7,822 nucleotides of DNA from Candidatus Sifarchaeum subterraneum (GTDB taxonomy: Archaea > Asgardarchaeota > Sifarchaeia > Sifarchaeales > Sifarchaeaceae): the NCBI GenBank assembly GCA_016292335.1, contig JAECRX010000085.1, forward strand, positions 1 to 7,822. The letters are read 5' to 3'. This document shows positions 1 to 6,220 of the stretch, piece by piece; within the stretch, counting starts at the first letter, position 1; every line of letters starts with the position of its first letter. Below the pieces are notes generated by a model that saw only the letters and a list, made by a program, of their open reading frames with translations, ran no database searches and was not told where the DNA came from. The translations under genes were made by a program, and so were the position numbers.

Positions 1-470
1 AATTGAGAAATAAAAAAATAGGCTTCGTTTTCCAGTTCTACAACCTTATACCTGTTTTAACTGCCCTTGAAAATGTTGAATTACCATTGCTTATGACGAA
101 AATGAAGAAGAAAGAAAGGAAAGAACGTGCGAGAGATTTATTAGAAAAGGTTGGATTAGAGGACCGTGTTGACCATCTTCCACATCAACTGTCTGGTGGA
201 CAACAGCAAAGAGTCACAATAGCACGAGCACTCGTTAATAACCCTGCAATCGTCTTGGCTGACGAACCCACAGGTGATATTGATACGCGCACTGGGGATG
301 AAATTTTGGAATTGATGCATGACTTGAATGAAACTACGGGCATGACATTCATTGTCATCACCCATGATCCAGCCGTTGCAGAGCATTGTGATAGACTCAT
401 TAGGATAATAGATGGACAGATTGCCACAGATAAGCCGATAGTATACGAAATACTGTCCATTAACCGATGA
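1..470 (+). CDS. ABC transporter ATP-binding protein, LolD/MacB type (5' end outside window)
   Basis: This is the nucleotide-binding subunit of an ABC transporter of the lipoprotein-release/MacB class, which would energise a FtsX-like permease at the membrane. Numbering from the first visible codon, I see the Q-loop in GFVFQFYNLIP (Q11), the signature LSGGQQQR (63-70), Walker B IVLADEPTGD (D87, E88), a D-loop reading GDID, and the switch histidine in VITHD (H121). The short A-T-L-ENVELPL stretch after the Q-loop is typical of this class. Walker A and roughly the first 70-80 residues are missing, and the frame is open to the window edge, so the TTG at position 3 is not a start. The protein ends soon after the usual RIIDGQI strand. 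No permease gene is visible. The substrate is unknown; the fold assignment is secure. Confidence 0.93.
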   Translation, partial: LRNKKIGFVFQFYNLIPVLTALENVELPLLMTKMKKKERKERARDLLEKVGLEDRVDHLPHQLSGGQQQRVTIARALVNNPAIVLADEPTGDIDTRTGDEILELMHDLNETTGMTFIVITHDPAVAEHCDRLIRIIDGQIATDKPIVYEILSINR

Positions 471-550
471 AGAACTCAGAGCATACAACGGTCTCACTGG
501 GTATATCAGTGATTATAGATGTAGAGGATTGTCAGTATTGTTGTGGTGAT

Positions 551-576
551 CGCTCTATCGGATGGGGCGGTTTTTT
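551..576 (+). terminator. Hairpin plus T6 terminator after the ABC ATPase gene
   Basis: The segments 551-558 and 562-569 can pair as an 8-bp stem, including two G-U pairs, around a 3-base loop. The stem is followed by G and six Ts (571-576), then more T-rich sequence. It lies 81 bases past the ATPase stop. In archaea the T tract alone could terminate; the hairpin strengthens the call. Confidence 0.6.
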
Positions 577-594
577 ATATTTTTCATAACTAAC

Positions 595-600
595 TTTATA
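595..600 (+). promoter_or_regulatory. Candidate archaeal TATA box (TTTATA)
   Basis: A TTTATAATTTATTTAA stretch begins at 595, just past the terminator of the preceding gene and before the next + strand features. Transcription would start near 622-626. It could serve the vanished tnpB or give the membrane-protein gene at 846 a leader of about 220 bases. A second weak candidate, TTTTAAAA at 785-792, lies closer to that gene. The upstream element is not clearly purine-rich, so support is modest. Confidence 0.35.
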
Positions 601-673
601 ATTTATTTAAGCTCTTATATCCTGTGAAGACATATGAAATAATTTACCGAAAAAAAGGGGGCTGCGTTTAAAG

Positions 674-790
674 ATGAGGCTGTTCTACAGGTTTAGATAC
701 CCCCGAAATAAACAACTGGATCTACTGGCACATATTTCCAAAAATCTTTACAACGCAGCTAACTACATCGTTCGCCAGGAGTTCTTTTAA
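674..790 (+). pseudogene. tnpB: tnpB N-terminal remnant (IS200/IS605 or IS1341 type)
   Basis: An ATG opens a 38-codon frame ending in TAA at 788-790. Its product begins MRLFYRFRYPRNKQLDLL and contains HISKNLYNAANYIVRQEFF. The pattern SKNLYN-A-Y--RQ-FF is the conserved N-terminus of TnpB, the RNA-guided nuclease of IS200/IS605-family elements. A full TnpB has about 370-420 residues, so only about a tenth remains; the RuvC-like domain and zinc ribbon are absent from the rest of the window. Neither tnpA nor recognisable element ends are visible. No good ribosome binding site precedes the ATG. The likely reading is an old insertion that lost most of its length by deletion, with the membrane-protein gene starting 56 bases downstream. 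The alternative, a functional small protein made of this segment, cannot be excluded. Confidence 0.8.
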
Positions 791-845
791 AACGGGCTGT
801 GAGTCAGGTATCGGGAAAGGAGTCTTCTCGGAGGTTTTAGATAAA

Positions 846-1700
846 ATGGATACGATCTCGATTGTTGGACGGATTAAAGAAGGATTCAAGATCTGGAGAA
901 AAGGATGGTTAAGCTTTATACTTGCAGAGATTTTACTGTCATTTGCTTTTACAATCTTCTTAATCCCTGCAATTGTGGGAGCCGCCAGTATTGCTGACTA
1001 TTTTGGAGGGGGTTCCATATTTTCAGCAACTATATCAAGTTTTGCAGTAATGGTTTTAGGCATCGCCTTTAATTTTCTAATCGTAGGGACAATGTGCGGA
1101 TTGGGAAAAGAACTTATTGAGATCGAGGACACAAGAGCTGAAAACACCCTGCATTATATCAAAAATTACGGCTTAAAATTTGCGGCAATAGGTCTCATAA
1201 TCTCTGCCGTAGTTTTTGGACCGTTTATAGCTGTAGGCCTCCTCTTAACCTTCTTAAACATCTTAACCGTAACCTCCCTAAATATTGTGGAAGGGATTGC
1301 GTTAGGCATTTTCGCATTTCTTGTTGGCTTTTTCCTCTTTGTCCCTTTCAGTCTCGCAATACCAGCGTGTCTTATAGATGATATAGGAATCAAAGAATCA
1401 GTAGAAAACAGTTTTCAAGTTTTCAAAAAAAATCCAACCACCCTGATTGGATTGTTGGGGTCATTTGTGCTAATTTTTCTTGCGCTTTTCAGCCCACTTA
1501 TAGGATTAATCGTAATGCCTAAAAACAACATTATACCGGTACTGGCAGTCGCTCTACCAATTTTTGGCGTGATAGCCTTCTTTGGATCTCTTTTTGTGCT
1601 TTTCCCTGTGATGTGCATCACCTTCACAAAGTTTTACTACGATTACTCCCCTCAAAAGAAGGATGTTTCTGAAGAGGAATCACCAATAAGATTGTTCTAA
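846..1700 (+). CDS. Polytopic membrane protein of unknown function
   Basis: This is a 284-residue integral membrane protein. Hydrophobic segments lie near residues 21-49, 62-84, 110-142, 148-176, 199-224 and 230-262, so about six helices are likely. The N-terminus is basic (GRIKEGFKIWRKGW) and the C-terminal tail is short and charged (QKKDVSEEESP). The stretch after the fourth segment, IPACLIDDIGIKESVENSF, followed by a basic K-K-N-P, resembles the P-----D-G--ES---S motif of DUF4013/DUF975-like and GPDPase-membrane-domain-like proteins; I use this as a fold hint, not a function. The ATG at 846 has a strong GGAGG at 830-834 with an 11-base spacer, which settles the start. The regulator gene follows closely and probably shares the transcript. 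No catalytic motif is visible. Confidence 0.88.
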   Translation: MDTISIVGRIKEGFKIWRKGWLSFILAEILLSFAFTIFLIPAIVGAASIADYFGGGSIFSATISSFAVMVLGIAFNFLIVGTMCGLGKELIEIEDTRAENTLHYIKNYGLKFAAIGLIISAVVFGPFIAVGLLLTFLNILTVTSLNIVEGIALGIFAFLVGFFLFVPFSLAIPACLIDDIGIKESVENSFQVFKKNPTTLIGLLGSFVLIFLALFSPLIGLIVMPKNNIIPVLAVALPIFGVIAFFGSLFVLFPVMCITFTKFYYDYSPQKKDVSEEESPIRLF

Positions 1701-1740
1701 CAAACCAAGATGAACGCTATCCAAGCGGATAAGCGACTTA

Positions 1741-1744
1741 GGAG
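1741..1744 (+). promoter_or_regulatory. GGAG ribosome binding site that favours the ATG at 1755
   Basis: GGAG at 1741-1744 sits 10 bases before the ATG at 1755, almost the same geometry as the GGAGG before the upstream membrane-protein gene (11 bases). The earlier in-frame ATG at 1710 has no purine-rich motif before it and lies only 9 bases after the previous stop. The site therefore supports the shorter start. Confidence 0.6.
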
Positions 1745-1754
1745 AAGTTTTGAA

Positions 1755-2354
1755 ATGAAACAGGTAATGGTTTTAAGAGATGTGAAGGCTTTGAAAGCAC
1801 TCCTCAACAAGTGGCGGTCAAAAATATTACAACTCCTTACAGTCCAAGAGTATACAGTGCAACAACTAGCAAAGATGTTCGGGATCAATCCTGGCACAGT
1901 ATACCACCACGTAAAAGTTTTGCAGAACGCAGGACTTGTTGAAGAAACCCGCACAGAAATCGAAAAAAACATCGTGATGCGTTACTATAAAGCAGTTGCA
2001 AGAGAGTTCAGAATTGATTTTAACAACATAGCAGGCAAAAATGATATAGATGTCACCCAATGGGTCAAAAGCCGTGTAGAAGGGCTAATAGACGCTTTAA
2101 AGGCTTATAACATCGACATACCGAAAGAAAACTATCCTGAGGCAGAAGGACTGATAACAAAATTCGTAAACCTTGAAAGCAAGATAAAAGAAGAGGTTGC
2201 GCCAAAAAACCCTGAAATCCTAAAAAACACAGACCCCTCCACAGTAAAAGACATCTTCTCCCTCATGGCCCTCTACTACCTAAACCAAAACGAACAATAT
2301 ACAAAATTAAGAGAAAAACTACTAAACTTCCTAAAGAAATATGAAACCACATGA
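1755..2354 (+). CDS. Winged helix-turn-helix transcriptional regulator (ArsR-like)
   Basis: This is a 199-residue predicted DNA-binding protein. Residues 7-30 (LRDVKALKALLNKWRSKILQLL) match the first helices of ArsR-like winged-helix domains. YTVQQLAKMFGINPGTVYHH (33-52) is the helix-turn-helix, VKVLQNAGLVEE completes the recognition unit, and the wing runs to MRYYKAVAREF (about 75-85). The rest, to residue 199, is charged and helical and may dimerise or sense a ligand; I recognise no binding motif and no cysteine metal site. An in-frame ATG at 1710 would add 15 residues but lacks a ribosome binding site. The gene lies 54 bases after the membrane-protein stop, so it probably belongs to the same operon and may control it. 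Its TGA overlaps the ATG of the next small ORF (ATGA, 2351-2354), which suggests translational coupling. Confidence 0.85.
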   Translation: MKQVMVLRDVKALKALLNKWRSKILQLLTVQEYTVQQLAKMFGINPGTVYHHVKVLQNAGLVEETRTEIEKNIVMRYYKAVAREFRIDFNNIAGKNDIDVTQWVKSRVEGLIDALKAYNIDIPKENYPEAEGLITKFVNLESKIKEEVAPKNPEILKNTDPSTVKDIFSLMALYYLNQNEQYTKLREKLLNFLKKYETT

Positions 2355-2550
2355 AAATCGCAAATAGAATGTTCGAGAAAATGTTCGAAATGCGCTTAGA
2401 CAACATCCTCTGAAATTTGAAAATTTGCGAGAGGCATTAGATCATATCAAACCACGATTACATATCGATCTCAACGTTTGGATCGATCACAGCGAACTTT
2501 TAAAAGATGCCCTCGTGCAGAAAAAAATCACAGAATTCTTAAGCTTGTGA
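2351..2550 (+). pseudogene. Small coupled ORF interrupted by one frameshift, unknown function
   Basis: The ATG at 2351 overlaps the regulator's stop and opens a 20-codon frame, MKIANRMFEKMFEMRLDNIL, ending in TGA at 2411-2413. A second frame, entered by stepping back one base at 2410, continues with LKFENLREALDHIKPRL, then IDLNVWIDHSELLKDALVQ and KKITEFLSL, to TGA at 2548-2550. That second part has normal protein composition with amphipathic helices but no ATG or GTG start of its own; a TTG at 2425 is possible. Restoring one base, for example a C in the CCTCTG at 2407-2412, would give one 66-residue protein. I do not recognise the family. It could be a true pseudogene, a sequencing or assembly error, or a -1 frameshift product; no obvious slippery heptamer precedes the junction. 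Position and coupling suggest it once worked with the regulator. Confidence 0.6.
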
Positions 2551-2576
2551 TATTAACTACGAATCTATGCTATGAA

Positions 2577-2610
2577 AATCAACTCCTCTTTGATTAGCCG
2601 GCCTTTTTTT
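2577..2610 (+). terminator. Hairpin and T7 tract ending the + strand operon
   Basis: AATCAA (2577-2582) pairs with TTGATT (2590-2595) around a 7-base loop. A GCCGGC palindrome (2597-2602) and seven Ts (2604-2610) follow. The site lies about 30 bases past the stop of the broken small ORF and before the convergent uvrA. Confidence 0.55.
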
Positions 2611-2671
2611 GTTCTTTCAAAATATATATTTTCATTTAAAAATTAAAACATGATTTTCTTTTAAGTTCAGC

Positions 2672-2677
2672 AAAAAA
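2672..2677 (-). terminator. T6 tract ending uvrA
   Basis: On the - strand, six Ts occur 10 bases after the uvrA TAA, with further T-rich sequence downstream toward 2611. This fits archaeal T-tract termination. No strong hairpin accompanies it. Confidence 0.4.
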
Positions 2678-2686
2678 TGAAATATA

Positions 2687-5539
2687 TTACAGATATTTTT
2701 TGAGAAATTGTCCTGTATATGAATCTTTTACTTGCATTAACTCTTCCGGAGTTCCTTGTGCTACAATATTACCGCCTTTGTCCCCTCCTTCAGGACCTAG
2801 ATCTATGATATGATCTGCACTTTTGATAACATCCGGATTGTGCTCAATTACCACTACTGTGTTTCCTGCATCAACCAACCTTTTCAGAACATCAAGTAAT
2901 TTTTCAATATCAAAAGTTGCTAGACCAGTAGTTGGTTCATCAAGCAAGTAGAGCGTATTACCAGTACTTACTTTTGCTAGTTCACGAGAAAGTTTCACTC
3001 TTTGTGCTTCTCCACCAGAAAGGGTTGGAGCAGGCTGGCCAAGCCTTATATACCCCAATCCCACGTCTACTAGCGTTTGAAGCCTTCTCTTAATCTTGGG
3101 AATATTTTTGAAAAATTCTAATGCCTCATCTACAGTCATCTGCAAGACATCGGAGATATTTTTCCCTTTGTATCTAACCTCAAGTGTTTCCCGATTGTAT
3201 CTCTTGCCTTTGCAAACTTCACATGGCACCCATACAGGTGGTAAGAAATACATCTCGATCCAAATAAGTCCAGCGCCTCCACAGGCTTCGCATCTTCCCC
3301 CCTTTACGTTAAAACTAAATCTTCCAGGTCTATATCCTCTCATTTTAGCTTCTGGAGTTTTTGAAAATAATTCTCGGATATCCCCCCAAACTTGGGTATA
3401 GGTGGCCGGATTAGATCTGGGAGTTCTCCCGATGGGATCTTGAGAAATAAGTATTACTTTATCTAAATGTTCAATACCTTCAATATCATCGTGAAGCCCC
3501 GGTCTTTCACGGGCATTGTAAAATCTTTTTGCCAACCCCTTATAAAGAATCTCATTTATAAGACTACTTTTGCCAGATCCAGATACTCCAGTAATGCACG
3601 TGAACACGCCCAAAAGAATTTTCACATCGATATTTTTCAGATTATTTTCTTTTGCACCTTTTATGACAAGAAATTTTCCGCTGCCCTTTTTACGCGTCTT
3701 GGGTACTTTAATTTCCTTTTTGTGGGTCAAATATTGTCCAGTTATTGATTCTTCGCATTTCATTATTTCTTCAGGAGGTCCTAATTTGACAACATATCCT
3801 CCATGAACTCCTGCACCTGGGCCTAAATCAACTACATAATCTGATGTTTTAATTGTTTCTTCATCGTGTTCAACGACGATTAATGTGTTTCCTAAATCTC
3901 TGAGTCTTTTTAATGTAGTAAGTAATCTAGAATTGTCCCTTTGGTGCAAGCCGATAGTTGGCTCGTCTAGAATATAGAGAACGCCCACAAGATTTGAACC
4001 TATTTGAGTTGCCAAACGAATGCGTTGTGCCTCACCAGCACTTAACGTTCCTGCGTTTCTGTCTAGCGTTAAATAATTCAATCCAACGTCAAGAAGAAAA
4101 TTTAATCTATTTCTCAATTCGTTTAATATTTCTTTGGCAATCCTCTCCTCTTTTTCAGTTAGGACCAAATTTTCAAAGAAATGGTATAATTGTTCAATGG
4201 ACATTTCCGCAAGCTCAATTATTGACTTATGACCAACAAATACTGATAAACTTTCTGGACGCAATCTTTTGCCGTCACAAGAAGGGCATAAACTATTGCT
4301 CATATATTTCTCAATTTGTAATCTAGACGCATCCGATCTGGTCTCTCGATATCTACGTTCCATATTTGGAATTAGCCCTTCAAATCTCTTCTCAAATTTA
4401 TATTCCCATCCCTGTCTATTTGAGCGAGATCCTTTGAGATGAAATTTTATTTCTTTATCTGACCCGTATAATATAATTTTCTGAAATTTTTCTGGTAAAT
4501 CTCCAAATGGGATATCTTGGTAATCCAATCCTAGTCCAAAATAATTTGCAATGGCATTTATCATTTGAGCATAGTATGAATACGAAATGCTGCTAAAAGG
4601 CCTTATTGCTCCTTCATTCATGGATAATCGTTTGTCTGGAACAACCAATTCTGGATCGATTTTCATCATAGTTCCTATTCCTTCGCATTCAAAACAAGCC
4701 CCGAATGGGCTGTTAAATGAAAACATTCTTGGAGTCAAGTCTTCTGGAAAATTCACTCCACACTCAACGCAGGTTAACTGTTCACTAAAAAGTAATTCCA
4801 TTTGTTCCCCTTTCGGATTTGCAACCACATCAATTAAAACGGTGCCCTCTCCCCAATTAAGAGCTGTTTGGACAGAATCTGCTAATCTTTTATCAATATC
4901 TTCCTTAATAATTAATCTGTCAACTATTATTTCGATTGTGTGTTTTTTATTCTTTTCCAGTAAAATTTCTTCACTTAAGTGATGTATTTCACCGTCAATT
5001 CGAGCTCTTGCAAAACCTGACTTGCGTATGTTATCTAAGATTTTTTTGTGTTCTCCTTTACGTCCACGAACAACAGGAGCTAAAACTTGTATTTTTGTTC
5101 TGTCTTGTAATTCTAAAATTTGATCCACAATCTGATCCACCGTTTGACGAGTGATTTTTTGACCGCATTTATAGCAATGTGGTCCCCCTATTCTCGCGAA
5201 AAGTAATCTTAAGTAATCGTAAATCTCTGTAACGGTACCTACAGTAGATCGTGGATTTTTACTAAGTGGACGTTGCTCGATGGCAATAGCTGGAGATAAT
5301 CCTTCAATATATTCAACGTCTGGTTTGTTCATTCGTCCCAAAAATTGTCTCGCATAGGCGGATAATGATTCAACATATCTTCTTTGACCTTCGGCGTAAA
5401 TCGTATCAAAAGCTAAAGAAGATTTACCCGATCCACTAATTCCGGTTATTACTACTAACTTGTTCCTAGGTATTTCTACATCAATGTTTTTTAGATTATG
5501 TTCGCGGGCACCTTTGATGATAATTTTATCTTCTGTCAT
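2687..5539 (-). CDS. uvrA: UvrABC excinuclease subunit A
   Basis: UvrA is the DNA-damage recognition ATPase of nucleotide excision repair; it loads UvrB at lesions. The protein is full length at 950 residues (E. coli UvrA has 940). It carries two ABC modules. First module: Walker A GISGSGKSS (33-41), signature LSAGEAQRIRL (499-509), Walker B YILDEPTIGLH (522-532), H-loop VVEHD (H558). Second module: Walker A GVSGSGKSS (651-659), signature LSGGEAQRVKL (840-850), Walker B YLLDEPTTGLA (864-874), H-loop VIEHN (H900). Zinc sites show as CVEC/CFEC (257-260, 282-285), CEAC/CEVC (750-753, 773-776), and CYKC (122-125) with CPSC (418-421), which probably form a third site as in Bacillus UvrA. The UvrB-binding and insertion regions are present. 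ATG at 5539 gives the standard N-terminus; only a weak GAGAG precedes it. Unusual: alanine 874 where UvrA normally has histidine. No uvrB or uvrC lies in the window. Confidence 0.98.
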   Translation of the reverse strand: MTEDKIIIKGAREHNLKNIDVEIPRNKLVVITGISGSGKSSLAFDTIYAEGQRRYVESLSAYARQFLGRMNKPDVEYIEGLSPAIAIEQRPLSKNPRSTVGTVTEIYDYLRLLFARIGGPHCYKCGQKITRQTVDQIVDQILELQDRTKIQVLAPVVRGRKGEHKKILDNIRKSGFARARIDGEIHHLSEEILLEKNKKHTIEIIVDRLIIKEDIDKRLADSVQTALNWGEGTVLIDVVANPKGEQMELLFSEQLTCVECGVNFPEDLTPRMFSFNSPFGACFECEGIGTMMKIDPELVVPDKRLSMNEGAIRPFSSISYSYYAQMINAIANYFGLGLDYQDIPFGDLPEKFQKIILYGSDKEIKFHLKGSRSNRQGWEYKFEKRFEGLIPNMERRYRETRSDASRLQIEKYMSNSLCPSCDGKRLRPESLSVFVGHKSIIELAEMSIEQLYHFFENLVLTEKEERIAKEILNELRNRLNFLLDVGLNYLTLDRNAGTLSAGEAQRIRLATQIGSNLVGVLYILDEPTIGLHQRDNSRLLTTLKRLRDLGNTLIVVEHDEETIKTSDYVVDLGPGAGVHGGYVVKLGPPEEIMKCEESITGQYLTHKKEIKVPKTRKKGSGKFLVIKGAKENNLKNIDVKILLGVFTCITGVSGSGKSSLINEILYKGLAKRFYNARERPGLHDDIEGIEHLDKVILISQDPIGRTPRSNPATYTQVWGDIRELFSKTPEAKMRGYRPGRFSFNVKGGRCEACGGAGLIWIEMYFLPPVWVPCEVCKGKRYNRETLEVRYKGKNISDVLQMTVDEALEFFKNIPKIKRRLQTLVDVGLGYIRLGQPAPTLSGGEAQRVKLSRELAKVSTGNTLYLLDEPTTGLATFDIEKLLDVLKRLVDAGNTVVVIEHNPDVIKSADHIIDLGPEGGDKGGNIVAQGTPEELMQVKDSYTGQFLKKYL

Positions 5540-5598
5540 TTTCTCTCTTAACTTTCTATTTTGTTGAAATTATTCAGTGGTACTTCTAAATTTTTGGC

Positions 5599-5610
5599 TT
5601 TAAACCTTTC
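5599..5610 (-). promoter_or_regulatory. Archaeal promoter of uvrA (BRE plus TTTAAA)
   Basis: On the - strand GAAAGG (5610-5605) is followed directly by TTTAAA (5604-5599), matching an archaeal BRE and TATA box. Transcription would start near 5573-5577, giving uvrA a leader of about 35 bases. No operator palindrome is apparent. Confidence 0.6.
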
Positions 5611-5639
5611 TTTGATCGATTCTTCTTAAGATTTCTTTT

Positions 5640-5910
5640 ACTTCAGTAAATAAGCGATAACAGAGCCAAATACTATGCTATCTTCTAGGATTTTCACTTC
5701 ATGGAATAGCTTGAGCTCAACAAGCCATACGTAAGATTCTTAAAAAGTAAGTATTCCACTCAGCTATTTGAAATATAAACGTAAAAAAATAAAAATTTTT
5801 AGCACCTTTCCTTTCTCATCAAGTTTTTCATTATTTCCCTAAACTTTTTTGCATTTGAAATAAAGTAACATAAGAATGGATTTCACAGGGGAAAAACCCT
5901 GCTTTGGGAC
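5640..5910 (-). other. Gene-poor stretch with possible decayed coding fragments
   Basis: The 423 bases between uvrA and the zinc-ribbon gene (5540-5962) contain no intact gene on either strand. Two short open stretches on the - strand read like protein but lack starts. Positions 5802-5882 include FISNAKKFREIMKNLMRKE before a TAA. Positions 5641-5739 include ESYVWLVELKLFHEVKIL and IVFGSVIAYLLK before a TAA, with VKEILRRIDQRKV continuing in another frame. They are separated by T-rich sequence. A small inverted repeat, CAGGG/CCCTG with a 6-base loop, sits at 5886-5901. I cannot assign a family; chance open frames in A+T-rich DNA are a fair alternative. Confidence 0.3.
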
Positions 5911-5917
5911 AAAAAAA
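5911..5917 (-). terminator. T7 tract ending the zinc-ribbon gene
   Basis: Seven Ts on the - strand lie about 45 bases past the stop of the small zinc-ribbon gene. They precede the 5-bp inverted repeat at 5886-5901. This is consistent with archaeal T-rich termination. Confidence 0.45.
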
Positions 5918-5962
5918 CTTAATAATTACTTAAAATTAAACTAGGCGATCTCTGAATAAATT

Positions 5963-6142
5963 CTACCGCTCTCGTATCATAGGACTGCCACACTTAGAAC
6001 ATTTTAATGTATTACACGGTACTCCTCTTTGATGTGGAACTTTATACCCGCAATTCGGATTGATACAAACACATTGACCTCCAGGTCCTGGACCAAAAAC
6101 ACCCATTCCACCTCTTCCACCGCCTCGACTGATCTCTTCCAT
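5963..6142 (-). CDS. Small zinc-ribbon-like protein with six cysteines
   Basis: This 59-residue protein starts with a glycine-rich head (ISRGGGRGGMGVFGPGPGGQ) and then a compact cysteine module: C-V-C, four residues, CGYKVPHQRGVPC, four residues, CSKCGSPMIRER. The two halves could form one zinc ribbon or bind an iron-sulfur cluster. Small proteins of this G-rich plus VPHQ-G-PC type are common in anaerobic archaea and bacteria and are often labelled ferredoxin-like or zinc ribbon; their role is not established as far as I know. Two starts compete. ATG at 6142 lies 25 bases after a TTTATA box, fitting a leaderless mRNA. TTG at 6154 would add four residues (MFLE) behind a weak AGGA. I prefer the ATG. 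The gene follows the AOR gene on the same strand, but a T-rich tract and its own promoter suggest separate transcription. Confidence 0.8.
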   Translation of the reverse strand: MEEISRGGGRGGMGVFGPGPGGQCVCINPNCGYKVPHQRGVPCNTLKCSKCGSPMIRER

Positions 6143-6167
6143 CTCCAAGAACAATTTTTCCTACTTC

Positions 6168-6173
6168 TATAAA
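6168..6173 (-). promoter_or_regulatory. TATA box of a leaderless zinc-ribbon transcript
   Basis: TTTATA on the - strand (6173-6168) ends 25 bases before the ATG at 6142. In archaea transcription begins about that far from the TATA box, so the mRNA would begin at or next to the start codon. This agrees with the absence of a usable Shine-Dalgarno sequence at the ATG. Confidence 0.5.
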
Positions 6174-6192
6174 GCTGGGGGTTTTCTTCCAC

Positions 6193-6212
6193 AAAAATAA
6201 ATAAAAGAAAAA
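6193..6212 (-). terminator. T-rich terminator after the AOR gene
   Basis: Starting 8 bases after the AOR stop codon, the - strand carries T5, T4, T3 and T5 runs broken by single other bases. Multiple T tracts right after a stop are the usual archaeal terminator. The tract lies just upstream of the zinc-ribbon promoter. Confidence 0.5.
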
Positions 6213-6220
6213 GTTTAGTC

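Noticed and set aside
3..5. TTG at the window start as the start codon of the ABC ATPase
   Set aside because: The visible protein lacks Walker A and the frame is open to the edge, so the gene must begin upstream.
2369..2388. ATGTTCGA direct repeat as a regulatory repeat
   Set aside because: Only two copies occur, they fall inside the small ORF, and they encode the repeated Met-Phe-Glu; chance coding similarity explains them.
3958..4326. 122-codon + strand open frame inside uvrA
   Set aside because: It is antisense to a fully conserved uvrA segment and its translation has no domain-like features. The same applies to the other + strand frames within uvrA and the AOR gene.
5886..5901. CAGGG/CCCTG inverted repeat as an operator or attachment site
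   Set aside because: It is only 5 bp per arm with no second copy in the window; at most it aids termination.
6004..6192. 62-codon - strand frame overlapping the zinc-ribbon gene
   Set aside because: The overlapping frame carries the ordered six-cysteine module; this one has no coherent motif and runs across the predicted promoter.
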